Shown here piece after piece: positions 35,071 to 45,014 of a DNA stretch of 64,000 nt; within the stretch, counting starts at the first letter, position 1; every line of letters starts with the position of its first letter. This DNA comes from Caballeronia choica (GTDB taxonomy: Bacteria; Pseudomonadota; Gammaproteobacteria; Burkholderiales; Burkholderiaceae): assembly GCF_001544535.1 (NCBI RefSeq), contig NZ_FCON02000035.1, forward strand, positions 1 through 64,000, given 5' to 3'. Below the pieces are notes generated by a model. It was not told where the DNA came from. It did no database searches and saw nothing but the letters and a program-made list of their open reading frames with translations. A program made the translations under genes and the position numbers.

Positions 35071-36317
35071 TGGCAGCCATGAACTACAGCCAGGACACGG
35101 GATTGCCTGAACTCGGCCAGGACGAGCCGCCACTCAAAGGCGTGCGGGTACTCGACCTGTCGCGCGTGCTCGCCGCGCCGTTCTGCGCAATGATGCTCGC
35201 AGACCTGGGCGCCGAGGTGACCAAGGTGGAGCATCCGAACGGCGGCGACCAGACGCGTCACTGGGGCACGGCGATCCAGGGCGGCGAGCGCACCTACTAT
35301 CTCGCGATCAATCGAACCAAGCAGTCGATTGCCATCGATTTCTCGAAGCCCGAAGGCGCCGAACTCGTCCGGGCGCTGGCCCGTGAAAGCGACATCGTGG
35401 TCGAGAACTACATGCTTGGTACGCTCGAACGCTACGGGCTCGGCTACGAGGCGCTACGCAAGGAGAATCCGAAGCTGATCTATTGCTCGGTCAGCGGCTA
35501 TGGCCGCACGGGTCCGAGCGCACACCGGCCTGGCTACGACTCCGTGATCCAAGCCGAAAGCGGTCTGATGTCGATCACCGGCGAGCCGGAAGGCGAAGCC
35601 TCGAAGGCCGGCGTACCGATTTGCGACATCACCGCGGGCATGTACGCGACACAGGCAATCCTTGCAGCGTTCGTGCGGCGCTTGCGCAACGGGCGCGGCG
35701 AAGCAATCGATATTGCGCTTTTCGACTGCACGCTTGCCAATCATGTATCGGTCGCGGCGAACGCGTTGTTGCTCAACAAGGCGCCGGGCCGCTACGGTAA
35801 TAGTCACGCCGACATCATTCCGCAAGGTCTTTATCACACGGCGGATGGTCCGATCATGTTCCACGTCGGAAGCGATGTGCAGTTCGCGCGCTTCTGTTCG
35901 GACGTGCTCGACATGCCCGGGCTCGCCTCGGACCCGCGCTTCATCGATAACGACGGCAGGCGTGCGAATCGCGATGCGCTGGATGAACTGATGTCCGCGC
36001 GGCTTCGAACCCGTTCGCGTCACGAGTGGGTGCCGCTTTTCAGGCGTGCGGGCGTGCCCGCTGGCCTCGTGCAGAACGTGCTCGAAGCGTTGAACTCGGA
36101 CGAATCGAAAGCACGCGGCATGGTTTGCGAAATCGACCATCCGACCGCGGGCCGCATCAACCTCGTGAACTCGCCACTGAAGATGCAGGAGAGTTCGCTG
36201 GCCCCGCCGAAGCCGCCGCCGCTGCTGGGCGAACACACGGACAGCATTCTTGCCGGACGGCTCAAGCTGGACGCCGCCGCGATTGCCCGCTTGCGGGCGC
36301 AAAACATCATACGTTGA
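35067..36317 (+). CDS. Class III CoA-transferase (module 2, second)
   Basis: A 416-residue family III CoA-transferase. The block GVRVLDLSRVLAAPFCAMM, VTKVEHPNGGDQTR and RPGYDSVIQAESG are present, closer to the succinyl-CoA/formyl-CoA type than to the first gene. It overlaps the previous stop (ATGA at 35067), so the two are translationally coupled. Two adjacent but unequal transferases are typical of heteromeric systems for benzylsuccinate, which makes a two-component enzyme possible, but overall divergence is high. Confidence 0.86.
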   Translation: MMAAMNYSQDTGLPELGQDEPPLKGVRVLDLSRVLAAPFCAMMLADLGAEVTKVEHPNGGDQTRHWGTAIQGGERTYYLAINRTKQSIAIDFSKPEGAELVRALARESDIVVENYMLGTLERYGLGYEALRKENPKLIYCSVSGYGRTGPSAHRPGYDSVIQAESGLMSITGEPEGEASKAGVPICDITAGMYATQAILAAFVRRLRNGRGEAIDIALFDCTLANHVSVAANALLLNKAPGRYGNSHADIIPQGLYHTADGPIMFHVGSDVQFARFCSDVLDMPGLASDPRFIDNDGRRANRDALDELMSARLRTRSRHEWVPLFRRAGVPAGLVQNVLEALNSDESKARGMVCEIDHPTAGRINLVNSPLKMQESSLAPPKPPPLLGEHTDSILAGRLKLDAAAIARLRAQNIIR

Positions 36318-36333
36318 TACCAGGAGACCCTTG

Positions 36334-37548
36334 ATGGACGATCCTATCGCATCCGCGCCGGCTTTTCCGATGCGCCGCTGTCCGTTTGCCCCGCCGCCCG
36401 AATATGCGGAGATCCGCCAGAACGAGGGGCTCTCCAAGGTCACGATGCCCGATGGTTCATGGGCCTGGATCGCGACCCGCTACGACGACGTGCGCGCGAT
36501 CCTCGGCGATCCCCGCTTCTCGACGGCGCCGTCGACGCCGGGCTATCCGTTCATCGCACCGGCGCGCGCGGCGCTGCTGAAGAATGAATTCCCGCCGACG
36601 ATCATCCGGATGGACGCGCCGCAGCACACCAAGTACCGCCGGATGCTGTCGAAGGAATTCATGGTGCATCACATCGACGCGACGCGCCCTGAATTGCAGA
36701 AGACGGTCGACACGCTGCTGGACGAATTCATTGCGAAAGGATCGCCCGCCGATCTCTTCGAGGATTTCGCGCTGACGGTGCCGACCACGGTCATCTCGCG
36801 GATGCTGGGCGTGCCCTACGAGGATCGCGATTTCTTCCAGGAGCGCAGCAAGGCGAAGCTCGACCTCACGGCCGACCCCGAGGTGCCCATTCGTGCCGGC
36901 GCCGAGATGCGCGAATATCTCGACCGTCTGATCACCGAGAAGATGGCGCATCCGGGCAATCGCAGCGACCTGATCAGCCGCCTTGTGACGAGCCAGGTCG
37001 TGCCCGGACACATGACGCGCGAAGAAGCGCTCGCGACCATCGAGTTGCTGCTGATGGGCGGCCATGAGACGACCGCCAACATGATCGCGCTCGGCACGCT
37101 GTCTCTCCTGATGAATCCCGAGCAGAAGGACGCGCTCGTTGCAGACCCGTCGCTCGTGCGCAATACGGTCGAGGAGATGCTGCGCTTTCACACGATCGTG
37201 CACTACAACGGGCCGCGCGTGGCGATGGAGGATGTCGAGGTGGCCGGAACGCTCATCAGGAAGGGCGAGGGCGTGCTCGCGCTGATCACGGCGGCCAATC
37301 GCGATCCGAAGGCATTCGAGAACCCCGACAAATTCGACATTCGCCGCCCGGCGCTGCATCACGTCGCGTTCAGCTATGGCGTACATCAGTGTCTCGGACA
37401 GCCGCTTGCGCGAGCCGAATTGCAGATCGTCTTCACGACGCTCTTCCAGCGCCTGCCGACACTGCGTCTCGCGGTTCCCGTCGAGGACATCAAGTTCCGC
37501 TATGACGCGTTCGTTTATGGCGTCGACGCATTGCCGGTCGAGTGGTAA
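36334..37548 (+). CDS. Cytochrome P450 (module 2)
   Basis: A 404-residue soluble P450. Its I-helix motif GGHETTANMIALG lies near residue 243 and its heme-ligand cysteine is Cys353 in SYGVHQCLGQPLARAE. It is clearly related to the module 1 enzyme: both begin with a FPMxRxCPF segment and carry RVAMEDVEVAG. The difference in substrate-recognition regions suggests a distinct substrate. ATG 36334 has CAGGAGA upstream, 16 nt after the CoA-transferase stop. It is followed by a dedicated ferredoxin and reductase. Confidence 0.92.
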   Translation: MDDPIASAPAFPMRRCPFAPPPEYAEIRQNEGLSKVTMPDGSWAWIATRYDDVRAILGDPRFSTAPSTPGYPFIAPARAALLKNEFPPTIIRMDAPQHTKYRRMLSKEFMVHHIDATRPELQKTVDTLLDEFIAKGSPADLFEDFALTVPTTVISRMLGVPYEDRDFFQERSKAKLDLTADPEVPIRAGAEMREYLDRLITEKMAHPGNRSDLISRLVTSQVVPGHMTREEALATIELLLMGGHETTANMIALGTLSLLMNPEQKDALVADPSLVRNTVEEMLRFHTIVHYNGPRVAMEDVEVAGTLIRKGEGVLALITAANRDPKAFENPDKFDIRRPALHHVAFSYGVHQCLGQPLARAELQIVFTTLFQRLPTLRLAVPVEDIKFRYDAFVYGVDALPVEW

Positions 37549-37621
37549 GCGGAACAGCCGCAGGAAGCGAGCATGCCTGCGCATCCCGCGCGGACATGAA
37601 GAAATATTTCAGGAGACAGAC

Positions 37622-37816
37622 ATGAAAATCAAGGTTGATGCGACGAAGTGCATCGGTGCGGGCCTGTGCGTGGTGGCCGCGCCGGAAGTCTTCAGCCAGA
37701 ACGAGGACGATGGCCTGGTCATCGTCCTGCAGGAGAGCCCGCCGCCTCATCTGCATGAAGCCTGCCGCGAAGCCGCACGTCTTTGTCCGGCGCTCGTGAT
37801 CAGTTTCGACGAGTAA
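37622..37816 (+). CDS. Small P450-partner ferredoxin, CxxAxxC type (module 2)
   Basis: A 64-residue ferredoxin. Cys10, Cys16 and Cys55 (before Pro56) are ligands, and the middle position of C-x2-C-x2-C is Ala13; Cys48 is extra. It should bind a 3Fe-4S cluster or a modified 4Fe-4S cluster. It lies between the P450 and the reductase genes, so the three form a class I P450 electron chain. CAGGAGAC precedes the ATG. Confidence 0.9.
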   Translation: MKIKVDATKCIGAGLCVVAAPEVFSQNEDDGLVIVLQESPPPHLHEACREAARLCPALVISFDE

Positions 37817-37869
37817 GCGCCGCGAGGCGCCGATCTTTGCAGCCGCAACACGTTCACAAAGGCCATGAC

Positions 37870-39105
37870 ATGAAGGACGCGGGAATCTTGATCATCGGCG
37901 CAGGGCAGGCCGGCTATCAGTTGGCGGTGTCGCTGCGCGACGCGGGCTACGAGAAACGCGTGGTGCTGATCGGCGACGAGCCCGATCTTCCTTATCAGCG
38001 CCCACCGCTTTCCAAGGCATTCCAGAGCGGCGACTGCGAGGCGGAGCACGTCACGTTCCAGAAGGAAGCCTTCTATGAGGGCCTCGATATCGAACTGATG
38101 CTCGGCGTGCGCGTGCTGCACATCGACCGCGAGCGGCATCACATCGCGACCGGCGACGGCCGGCGCATCGAATACGAGCATCTCGTGCTCGCGACGGGCG
38201 CGCGCAACCGGCTTCTGCCTGGCTGGGACAGCGCGACATCGGGCCTCATGACGTTGCGCACGCTGCACGATGCGCGCGGCTTGCGCGAAGCGCTCAACCG
38301 GTCGAAGCGGGCGGTGATCGTCGGCGCGGGCTTTCTCGGGCTCGAATTCGCCGCCGTGGCCGCGAAGCGCGGCGTCTCGGTGAGCGTCATCGAGGCAAGT
38401 TCGAACCTGATGAGCCGCGCGGTAAGCGCGCCGGTTGCCGATGCGTTTCGCGAACATCACGAGTCGCTCGGAACGACCTTCACCCTTGGCAGCGGCGTCA
38501 AGCGCATCTGCACGGAAGCGGGTCGCGTGATCGGTGTCGAGACGACGGATGGCGCATTGCACGAAGCTGATCTGGTGGTGGTGAGTATCGGCGTGATTCC
38601 GAATGTGGAACTCGCCAGGGACGCGGGGCTGGAGATTGCGAACGGCATCGTCGTCGATCTGAATCTTGCGACCAGCGATCCATCGATCTCCGCACTCGGC
38701 GATTGCGCGGCCTTTCCATCGCGTTTCGCGTTCGGCAATTGCCGGATCGAATCGGTGCAGAACGCAGTCGACCAGGCGCGCTATCTCGCGCAACGTCTCA
38801 CCGGACACACGCACGGCTTCGAAGCGGTGCCGTGGTTCTGGAGCGATCAGGGCGGCGTGAAGCTGCAGATCGCCGGTGTCGCGATGAGCCGCGCCGACGA
38901 AATCGTTCTTCGTGGCGACCGCCCCGGTCTCAAGTTTTCCGCATACGGCTTTTCGAAGGGCCACCTCGTCGCGGTCGAGTCGGTCAACCGCCCGGCGGAC
39001 CATATGGCCGCGCGCAAGCTGCTCGCCGCCGATGCGCCAGTCACGCCCGCGCAGGCCGCGGATGCGCAATTCGATCTGAAGACCTTACTCCAGCCCGTAA
39101 CCTGA
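37870..39105 (+). CDS. NAD(P)H:ferredoxin reductase (module 2)
   Basis: A 411-residue FAD reductase. It has the FAD motif ILIIGAGQAGYQLAVSLR at the N-terminus, the NAD motif VIVGAGFLGLEFAAVAAKRG near residue 150, and the ALGDCAAFPS strand. ATG 37870 is used because the ATG at 37865 is followed at once by a stop (ATGACATGA). It probably feeds the ferredoxin encoded immediately upstream. The module 1 relative at 19987 shares overall organisation. Confidence 0.9.
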   Translation: MKDAGILIIGAGQAGYQLAVSLRDAGYEKRVVLIGDEPDLPYQRPPLSKAFQSGDCEAEHVTFQKEAFYEGLDIELMLGVRVLHIDRERHHIATGDGRRIEYEHLVLATGARNRLLPGWDSATSGLMTLRTLHDARGLREALNRSKRAVIVGAGFLGLEFAAVAAKRGVSVSVIEASSNLMSRAVSAPVADAFREHHESLGTTFTLGSGVKRICTEAGRVIGVETTDGALHEADLVVVSIGVIPNVELARDAGLEIANGIVVDLNLATSDPSISALGDCAAFPSRFAFGNCRIESVQNAVDQARYLAQRLTGHTHGFEAVPWFWSDQGGVKLQIAGVAMSRADEIVLRGDRPGLKFSAYGFSKGHLVAVESVNRPADHMAARKLLAADAPVTPAQAADAQFDLKTLLQPVT

Positions 39106-39126
39106 ACCAACAAGGAGTGTTTGCCG

Positions 39127-40620
39127 ATGTCGACGATTTATGAAAGCCTGGGCGCGCGAAGCGCGAACTTCATCCGCGGGACGCACCGTCTGCTGATCGG
39201 TGGCCGCTGGGTCGACGCCCAGTCGGGCAAGACCTTCGACGTCTTCGATCCCGGCACGGGCGAAGTCGTCGCGCACGCGGCTGAAGGCGACGCCACCGAC
39301 ATCGATCTTGCCGTGCGCGCCGCGCGCCGCGCATTCGAGACCGGCGACTGGGCGAAGATGAAGCCCGCGGACCGGACGCGCGTGATGTTCCGCCTCGCCG
39401 ACCTGATCGAGCATCACGGGGACGAACTCGCCGAAATCGAAGCCGTCGACAACGGCAAGCCGCTCGCGGTTGCGAAGCGCGGTATCGCAGGCACGGCGGA
39501 GATGCTGCGCTACATGGCGGGATGGGCGACCAAGCTGAACGGCGAGTCGGTGAACGTGTCAGTGCCGGGCGAATGGCACGCGTACACGACACGCGAGCCG
39601 GTCGGCGTCGTCGGGCAGATCATCCCGTGGAATTTTCCGTTGTCGATGGCGATCTGGAAGATCGCGCCCGCGCTGGCGACGGGCTGCACCGTCGTGCTGA
39701 AACCCGCCGAACAGACACCGCTCAACGCGCTGCGGCTCGGTCAGATCATCCAGGAAGCGGGCATCCCGGACGGCGTCGTGAATATCGTCACCGGCTTCGG
39801 TGCGACGGCCGGCGCGGCGCTCGCGGCGCATCCCGATGTGGACAAGATCGCGTTCACGGGGTCGACGCAAACGGGCAAGCGCATCGTTCAGGCGGCGCTC
39901 GGCAACCTCAAGAAAGTATCGCTGGAACTGGGTGGCAAGTCCCCCGTGTTCGTCTTTCCCGACGCGGACCTCGACCTCGCGACGACGGGCGCGGCCAACG
40001 CCATCTTCTTCAACAGCGGCCAGGTGTGCTCGGCGGGCTCGCGCCTCTTCGTGCACCGCAAGGTGTTCGACCGGGTGATCGAAGGCGTGGTCGAGCATGG
40101 CGACAAGCTGAAGGTCGGCCACGGGCTCGCGCCGGACAGCCAGATCGGCCCGCTGATTTCGAGCCAGCAGATGCAGCGTGTCAGTGCTTATATTCGCCAG
40201 GGCGAGGAAGAGGGCGCGCGGCGCATGAACCACAAGAGCGCGCCGGACAATGGCGGCTATTTCGTGCGCCCGACGGTGTTCGTCGATACGTCGACGAGCA
40301 TGTCGATCTATCGTGAGGAGATTTTCGGGCCGGTAGTCTGCGCGATGCCGTTCGACGACGAGGATCTCGAAGGCATCGCGGCTGAAGCGAACAACAGCGA
40401 GTTCGGATTGTTCGCCGGGATCTGGACGCAGAACCTGCGCGTGGCGCACAAGCTCGCGCGGCGCATCAAGGCCGGATCGGTTTCGGTCAATGCGCATATG
40501 GTCAATGATCCGGCGTTGCCATTCGGCGGATACAAGCAGTCGGGGTGGGGGCGCGAGCGCGGGCGCGAAGTCCTGGACTTGTACACGTCGGTGAAGAGTA
40601 TCGCGATCAATCTCGATTGA
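39127..40620 (+). CDS. Aldehyde dehydrogenase (module 2)
   Basis: A 497-residue NAD(P)+-dependent aldehyde dehydrogenase. [28 protein letters not shown] and the catalytic cysteine in [11 protein letters not shown] are visible. ATG 39127 has AAGGAG 9 nt upstream. It is paralogous to 16197-17699. With the GMC alcohol oxidase that follows it would convert an alcohol to an aldehyde and then to the acid. A tandem repeat separates the two genes. Confidence 0.9.
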   Translation: MSTIYESLGARSANFIRGTHRLLIGGRWVDAQSGKTFDVFDPGTGEVVAHAAEGDATDIDLAVRAARRAFETGDWAKMKPADRTRVMFRLADLIEHHGDELAEIEAVDNGKPLAVAKRGIAGTAEMLRYMAGWATKLNGESVNVSVPGEWHAYTTREPVGVVGQIIPWNFPLSMAIWKIAPALATGCTVVLKPAEQTPLNALRLGQIIQEAGIPDGVVNIVTGFGATAGAALAAHPDVDKIAFTGSTQTGKRIVQAALGNLKKVSLELGGKSPVFVFPDADLDLATTGAANAIFFNSGQVCSAGSRLFVHRKVFDRVIEGVVEHGDKLKVGHGLAPDSQIGPLISSQQMQRVSAYIRQGEEEGARRMNHKSAPDNGGYFVRPTVFVDTSTSMSIYREEIFGPVVCAMPFDDEDLEGIAAEANNSEFGLFAGIWTQNLRVAHKLARRIKAGSVSVNAHMVNDPALPFGGYKQSGWGRERGREVLDLYTSVKSIAINLD

Positions 40621-40653
40621 CGGAACGCCGCGTGCGCGCCCGCAGACCCGCCA

Positions 40654-40689
40654 GATCAACTCGATCAACTCGATCAACTCGATCAATAC
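40654..40689. repeat. Tandem 9-nt repeat upstream of GMC gene
   Basis: The unit GATCAACTC occurs three times in perfect tandem (40654-40680) and once more as a partial, altered copy (GATCAATAC), ending 1 nt before the ATG at 40691. No Shine-Dalgarno sequence is seen in this stretch. The repeat unit is a 9-mer, so copy changes would shift the spacing rather than the reading frame. Confidence 0.8.
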
Positions 40690-40690
40690 G

Positions 40691-42418
40691 ATGACATCCT
40701 TCGACTACATCATTGTCGGCGGCGGCTCGGCCGGCTCGGTGCTGGCCAACCGCCTGTCGGCGAACCCCGCGACGAAAGTGCTGCTATGCGAGGCAGGCGC
40801 TGATTTGCCGAACGACAATCTGCCTGCCGCGATTCTCGACAGTTACCCCGGCACCGCCTACCTGAACCCGAACTACCTGTGGCCCGACCTGCGCGTGACG
40901 ACGGTCGCGCCCAGGCATCCGGCGGCGGAACGCAAGCTGCGCAAGTACGAACAGGCGCGCATCCTGGGGGGCGGCTCGTCGATCAACGGACAGTTCTTCA
41001 ATCGCGGCGCACCGAGCGATTACGACGATTGGGCGGCGCGCGGGGTCGAAGGTTGGGATTGGGAAAGCGTCCTGCCGTACTTCAAGAAGATCGAACGCGA
41101 CATCGATTTCGACGGCCCGTTGCACGGCAAGTCAGGACCGATTCCAGTACGCCGGATCTTCCCCGATGCATGGCCGAAGCACGCCACCGCAGTCGCCGCC
41201 GCACTGAAGGAATCGGGCTACGACTATCTGCCCGACCAGAACGGCGAGTTCCGTGACGGCTACTTCCCGATCGCGATTTCAAATCTCGACGAACGGCGCG
41301 TGTCCGCGTCGATGGGCTATCTCGATGCCGAGACCCGCAAGCGAGCGAACCTGACGATCTGGACCGACACGGAAGTCTCTGGCCTGCTGTTCGAAGGGAC
41401 GAAGTGTTGCGGCATCCGGCTCGAAGCACCAGGCCGTCCGGCGGAAGTGCGCGCAAGGGAAGTCATCCTCTCGGCGGGCGCGTTGCAGTCGCCCGCGATC
41501 CTGCTGCGTTCCGGCATCGGCCCGGCTGAGCATTTGCGCGAGCATGGCATCGCGATGGTCGCGGAGTCGAGCGGCGTGGGGCAGCATCTGATGGAGCATC
41601 CGTCGGTTGCGCTCGCGTCGTTCCTTCGCAAGCCCGCCCGCGTGAACGACGCGACACGCCGGCACATCCTGCTCGGCTGGCGCTATTCGTCGGGCATCGG
41701 CGGGGCGCCGCGCGGCGACATGTTCGTCTCGGTCGTCACGAAGACGTCGTGGCATGCGGTTGGCGAGCGCATCGGCACGATGCTGATGTACGTGAACAAG
41801 CCGTTTTCCAACGCCGGCGAAGTGAAGCTCGCGTCGGCGGACTGGCGCGCGGCGCCATCGGTCGATTTCAACTTCCTCTCCGACGAGCGCGATCTCGACC
41901 GGCTCGCCGATGGCTTTCGCCGCATGGCGGCGGTGCAGGCGCTCGCGGCCGTCGAGGAAGTCACGGCCGATCCGTTCCCGGCGAGCTACAGCGAGAAGGT
42001 CCGGCAGGTGGCGCTCCTGAGCCGCCGCAACAAGGTGATCACCGACGTGCTGGCGACGCTCCTCGACGGTCCCGCGCCGCTTCGGCGCCTCCTGATGACA
42101 CGCGTGATCGCGGGCGGCGCGACCCTCGCCGATCTTCTCGCCGACGATGCCGCGTTGCGCGATTTCGTGCGCGGCGCATGCGTGGGCGTGTGGCATCCGT
42201 CGTGCACGTGCCGCATGGGCCCCGACGGCGATCCACTCGCGGTCACGGACCATCAGGCGCGCGTGCGCGGCGTGCAGGGACTGCGCGTCGTCGATGCATC
42301 GATCTTCCCGCACATCCCGAGCGGCAACCTGAACTTCCCGACGATGATGGCCGCCGAGAAAGTGGCCGACATGATGGTCGGCCAGACGGCGGCCGCGGCC
42401 GCCGCTCAAACGGCCTAG
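40691..42418 (+). CDS. GMC-family FAD alcohol dehydrogenase/oxidase
   Basis: A 575-residue glucose-methanol-choline oxidoreductase. The FAD motif IIVGGGSAGSVLANRLS is at residues 6-22, followed by LGGGSSINGQFFNRG, and the C-terminal block has the catalytic histidine in VGVWHPSCTCRMG and the PSGNLNFPTMMAAEK asparagine region. It would oxidise a primary alcohol, for instance one formed by P450 hydroxylation. The gene starts directly after a 9-nt tandem repeat with no ribosome site. Its stop overlaps the stop of the convergent alcohol dehydrogenase gene by 2 nt. Confidence 0.9.
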   Translation: MTSFDYIIVGGGSAGSVLANRLSANPATKVLLCEAGADLPNDNLPAAILDSYPGTAYLNPNYLWPDLRVTTVAPRHPAAERKLRKYEQARILGGGSSINGQFFNRGAPSDYDDWAARGVEGWDWESVLPYFKKIERDIDFDGPLHGKSGPIPVRRIFPDAWPKHATAVAAALKESGYDYLPDQNGEFRDGYFPIAISNLDERRVSASMGYLDAETRKRANLTIWTDTEVSGLLFEGTKCCGIRLEAPGRPAEVRAREVILSAGALQSPAILLRSGIGPAEHLREHGIAMVAESSGVGQHLMEHPSVALASFLRKPARVNDATRRHILLGWRYSSGIGGAPRGDMFVSVVTKTSWHAVGERIGTMLMYVNKPFSNAGEVKLASADWRAAPSVDFNFLSDERDLDRLADGFRRMAAVQALAAVEEVTADPFPASYSEKVRQVALLSRRNKVITDVLATLLDGPAPLRRLLMTRVIAGGATLADLLADDAALRDFVRGACVGVWHPSCTCRMGPDGDPLAVTDHQARVRGVQGLRVVDASIFPHIPSGNLNFPTMMAAEKVADMMVGQTAAAAAAQTA

Positions 42419-43503
42419 CGAGACGTTGGATTGCCGGCGTCGCCGGGAATCAGGACGGCGCGGCCGCGAATCGAACCGGATTCAAGGGCATCGAACGCGG
42501 TCATTGCATCGTCGAGGGCAAAGCGCGTCACGAGCGGCTTGATGTCGCCGCGCTGCGCGAGCGCGATCACCGCCGCGAGGTCGCCGTAGGTTCCGCCATA
42601 CGGGCACATGATCGACACGCCGCGCGGCAGCGGATTGCCCGCCGAACGCGCGACGAACGGATACGCACCGCCCGAGAGACCGACGACGCGGATCGCACCC
42701 GAGCGGCCGACGATCGCAGCCGCGAGCCGTAGCGTCGCGTCGTTGCCGACGAAATCCAGCACGACGTCCGCGCCGAATCCCTCGGTCATCGCGATGACCG
42801 TCTCGGCGAACATCGGGTCGTCGGAGCGCAGCGTGACATCCGCCCACGGCCGCGCGGCGTCGATCGCTTCGCTGGAGATGTCGGTCGCGACGACGCGCGT
42901 CGCGGTCGTCGCGCGCAGGATTTGCGCGGCGAGATTGCCGAGCCCGCCGAGCCCGATGATCACCGCGGTCGACCCCGGATGCAGAAGCTCGCTGCAAGTC
43001 CGGATCGCATGATAGGGCGTGAGCGCGGCGTCGGTCAGCGTAGCCGCGATCGCGGGATCGAGATCGCCGATCGACACCAGCGCGCTCGCCGGTGCGCTCA
43101 CGTAGTCGGACATGCCGCCGTTTTTCGTGACGCCGGGAGTGGGCGGCGGGTTCAGCCGGCCGCCGGTGCGGCGGCACGCGTTCTGCCGGCCGGCGAGACA
43201 CGCGCTGCACGCACCGCATGACCAGCACGGGTGAACGACGACCCGGTCGCCCGGACCCCACTGCGTCACGCCCGCACCAATCTCTTCGACGACGCCCGCG
43301 ATCTCGTGGCCGAGCGTTGTGCCGTCGGGTGTGCGCGAGTCGGCGGCGCTGCGAATATGCAGGTCGGTCTGGCAGAGGCCGGCCGCCAGAACGCGCAGCA
43401 CGACCTCGCCGGCGCCTGCTGCCGGGACCGGAAGGGTCGTCAGCGCGACGTTGCCCGGTTCGCGCAATTGCACGCCGCGCATGGTGTGACCACATTGACG
43501 CAT
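42415..43503 (-). CDS. Zinc-dependent alcohol dehydrogenase
   Basis: A 362-residue medium-chain alcohol dehydrogenase. It has the catalytic-zinc region around GLCQTD and GHEIAGVVEEIG, the structural-zinc cysteines in CWSCGACSACLAGRQNAC and the nucleotide motif VIIGLGGLGNLAAQIL. It likely oxidises an alcohol of the same route as the GMC enzyme. It faces the module 2 GMC gene, is divergent from the livK promoter, and starts at ATG 43503 with AAGGAG 9 nt upstream. Promoter B lies between. Confidence 0.9.
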   Translation of the reverse strand: MRQCGHTMRGVQLREPGNVALTTLPVPAAGAGEVVLRVLAAGLCQTDLHIRSAADSRTPDGTTLGHEIAGVVEEIGAGVTQWGPGDRVVVHPCWSCGACSACLAGRQNACRRTGGRLNPPPTPGVTKNGGMSDYVSAPASALVSIGDLDPAIAATLTDAALTPYHAIRTCSELLHPGSTAVIIGLGGLGNLAAQILRATTATRVVATDISSEAIDAARPWADVTLRSDDPMFAETVIAMTEGFGADVVLDFVGNDATLRLAAAIVGRSGAIRVVGLSGGAYPFVARSAGNPLPRGVSIMCPYGGTYGDLAAVIALAQRGDIKPLVTRFALDDAMTAFDALESGSIRGRAVLIPGDAGNPTSR

Positions 43504-43602
43504 TTCCAGAATCTCCTTGCATGAAGGGCGCCCGCCATTGCGCCGGCTTTATACAGGCCGCCGGTGTGCGGGCACCAAGGTTAAACCCCGAGCCGAGCTT
43601 TC

Positions 43603-43654
43603 TTGACATCGGAAATCAAGCGACTCTATGATAAAGCCAAAGGTTCATCCAATG
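43603..43654 (+). promoter_or_regulatory. Module 2 promoter B with operator (liv genes)
   Basis: TTGACA (43603-43608), 18-nt spacer, TATGAT (43627-43632), then operator AAGGTTCATCCAATG at 43640-43654 overlapping the expected start of transcription. It is a textbook repressible sigma70 promoter. The liv cluster would be expressed only when the repressor leaves. Confidence 0.8.
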
Positions 43655-43708
43655 ACAATAGATTCGAAATCAGACGATTTCCTGAACCAACACCCGGAGG
43701 AGACAACC

Positions 43709-44944
43709 ATGTACACGTCACGCTGCGTGACCCCGTTGAACTTGAAATCGAACTGGACGAAGATCGCGGGACTGACCGCGGCGGCTACGCTTGCCACCGT
43801 CTTCGCGCTGACGGCGCGCGCCGCCGATCCGATTGTGATCTGCTCGATCGATGACCGTAGCGGCGCGGCGGCGGACACCGGTACCCAAGGCTACCAGGGC
43901 GTGCAGATGGCGATCGACGAAGCCAACGCCGCTGGCGGGATCGGCGGCCACAAACTGAAAGTGATTCCGTACGACGGCAAGACCGACCCGCAACTCACAG
44001 CGACTTTCGCGTCTCGCTGCGCCGAGGACGACAAGGGGCTCGTGATCATCGGTGGCAATCCGTCGGCTCCGGCGGCGGCGATGATCCCGATCGCGACGGA
44101 AAACAAGATTCCGTACTTCATGCTGTCGGCCGGCACCGACACGCTGACCGATCCGCCCGCGCCGTATCACTTCCGCTTCGGTCCTGCGAATCGCCAGGAC
44201 GCAGCGGCGATCGCCGATCTGCTCGCGCAGCAGGGTTTCAAGCGGCCGGCGATCATCAACAACTCGCTGCCGTTCGGAACCGACGGCGCACGCGCGACGA
44301 CCGCCGCGCTCAAGAAGAAAAACATCACCGTGGTGGCGCAGCAGACCTACGACATCAATGCGACGGACCTGTCGCCGCAGCTCACGAACCTGCGCGACGC
44401 CAAGCCCGACGTGCTGCTCGTTTTCCCATATCCCGCCGACGGCGCCCGCGTGCTGCGCACGGCGCGTCAGCTCAACATGACCGCGCCGATTGTCGTGTCG
44501 CGCAGCGCACTGCTCGACACGCTCCGCAAGCTTGCCGGTCCTGCGAGCGACGGCGTGCTGATCCCGAACACGGTGGATCCGTCGCGCGCCGATGTGCAGA
44601 AATTCTTCACTGCGTTCAATGCCCGCTTCGGTCCGCATCAGCCAACGCTCTACCCGATCATCGGCTACGACGCGGCCAGGGCGGCGTTGCAGGTGATCGC
44701 GACGCCCGCCGTGCTCAAGGCAATCGATGCCGGCAACATCGAGGAAGCGCGCAAGGCATTTCGCGACGGCACCGAAAGACTCACGCAGTTCAAGGGACTG
44801 CAGGGCGAGTTGAACGCGAGCTACCACTTCGGTCCGCAACAGCACCACGGCTCGCCGGATGCGAACTGGTACGTATTCATTCTCGTCGCGGACAACGGAA
44901 CGCGTCTCGTCAAGCCCGACCTGAGCAAGTTCAAGCCGCTTTGA
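43709..44944 (+). CDS. livK: ABC importer substrate-binding protein (Liv/HAAT type)
   Basis: A 411-residue periplasmic binding protein of the branched-chain amino-acid/HAAT family. A long signal peptide precedes the mature start ADPIVICSIDDRSGAAAD (about residue 39). The Leu/Ile/Val-binding fold with EDDKGLVIIGGNPSAPAAAM is visible. ATG 43709 has GGAGGAG upstream. It is the first gene of a five-gene importer set, so it binds the transported acid or aromatic compound. A substrate cannot be stated; this family also carries aromatic acids. Confidence 0.88.
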   Translation: MYTSRCVTPLNLKSNWTKIAGLTAAATLATVFALTARAADPIVICSIDDRSGAAADTGTQGYQGVQMAIDEANAAGGIGGHKLKVIPYDGKTDPQLTATFASRCAEDDKGLVIIGGNPSAPAAAMIPIATENKIPYFMLSAGTDTLTDPPAPYHFRFGPANRQDAAAIADLLAQQGFKRPAIINNSLPFGTDGARATTAALKKKNITVVAQQTYDINATDLSPQLTNLRDAKPDVLLVFPYPADGARVLRTARQLNMTAPIVVSRSALLDTLRKLAGPASDGVLIPNTVDPSRADVQKFFTAFNARFGPHQPTLYPIIGYDAARAALQVIATPAVLKAIDAGNIEEARKAFRDGTERLTQFKGLQGELNASYHFGPQQHHGSPDANWYVFILVADNGTRLVKPDLSKFKPL

Positions 44945-45014
44945 TCGCCTTGGTGACGACGCCAAGCGTCATCGCCGTCGCGCTTCGCCTTACTCTCGAA
45001 CCTGGCATACGCAC

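Noticed and set aside
40308-40610. A minus-strand frame in the aldehyde dehydrogenase region.
   Set aside because: It is a shadow of the strongly supported plus-strand gene.
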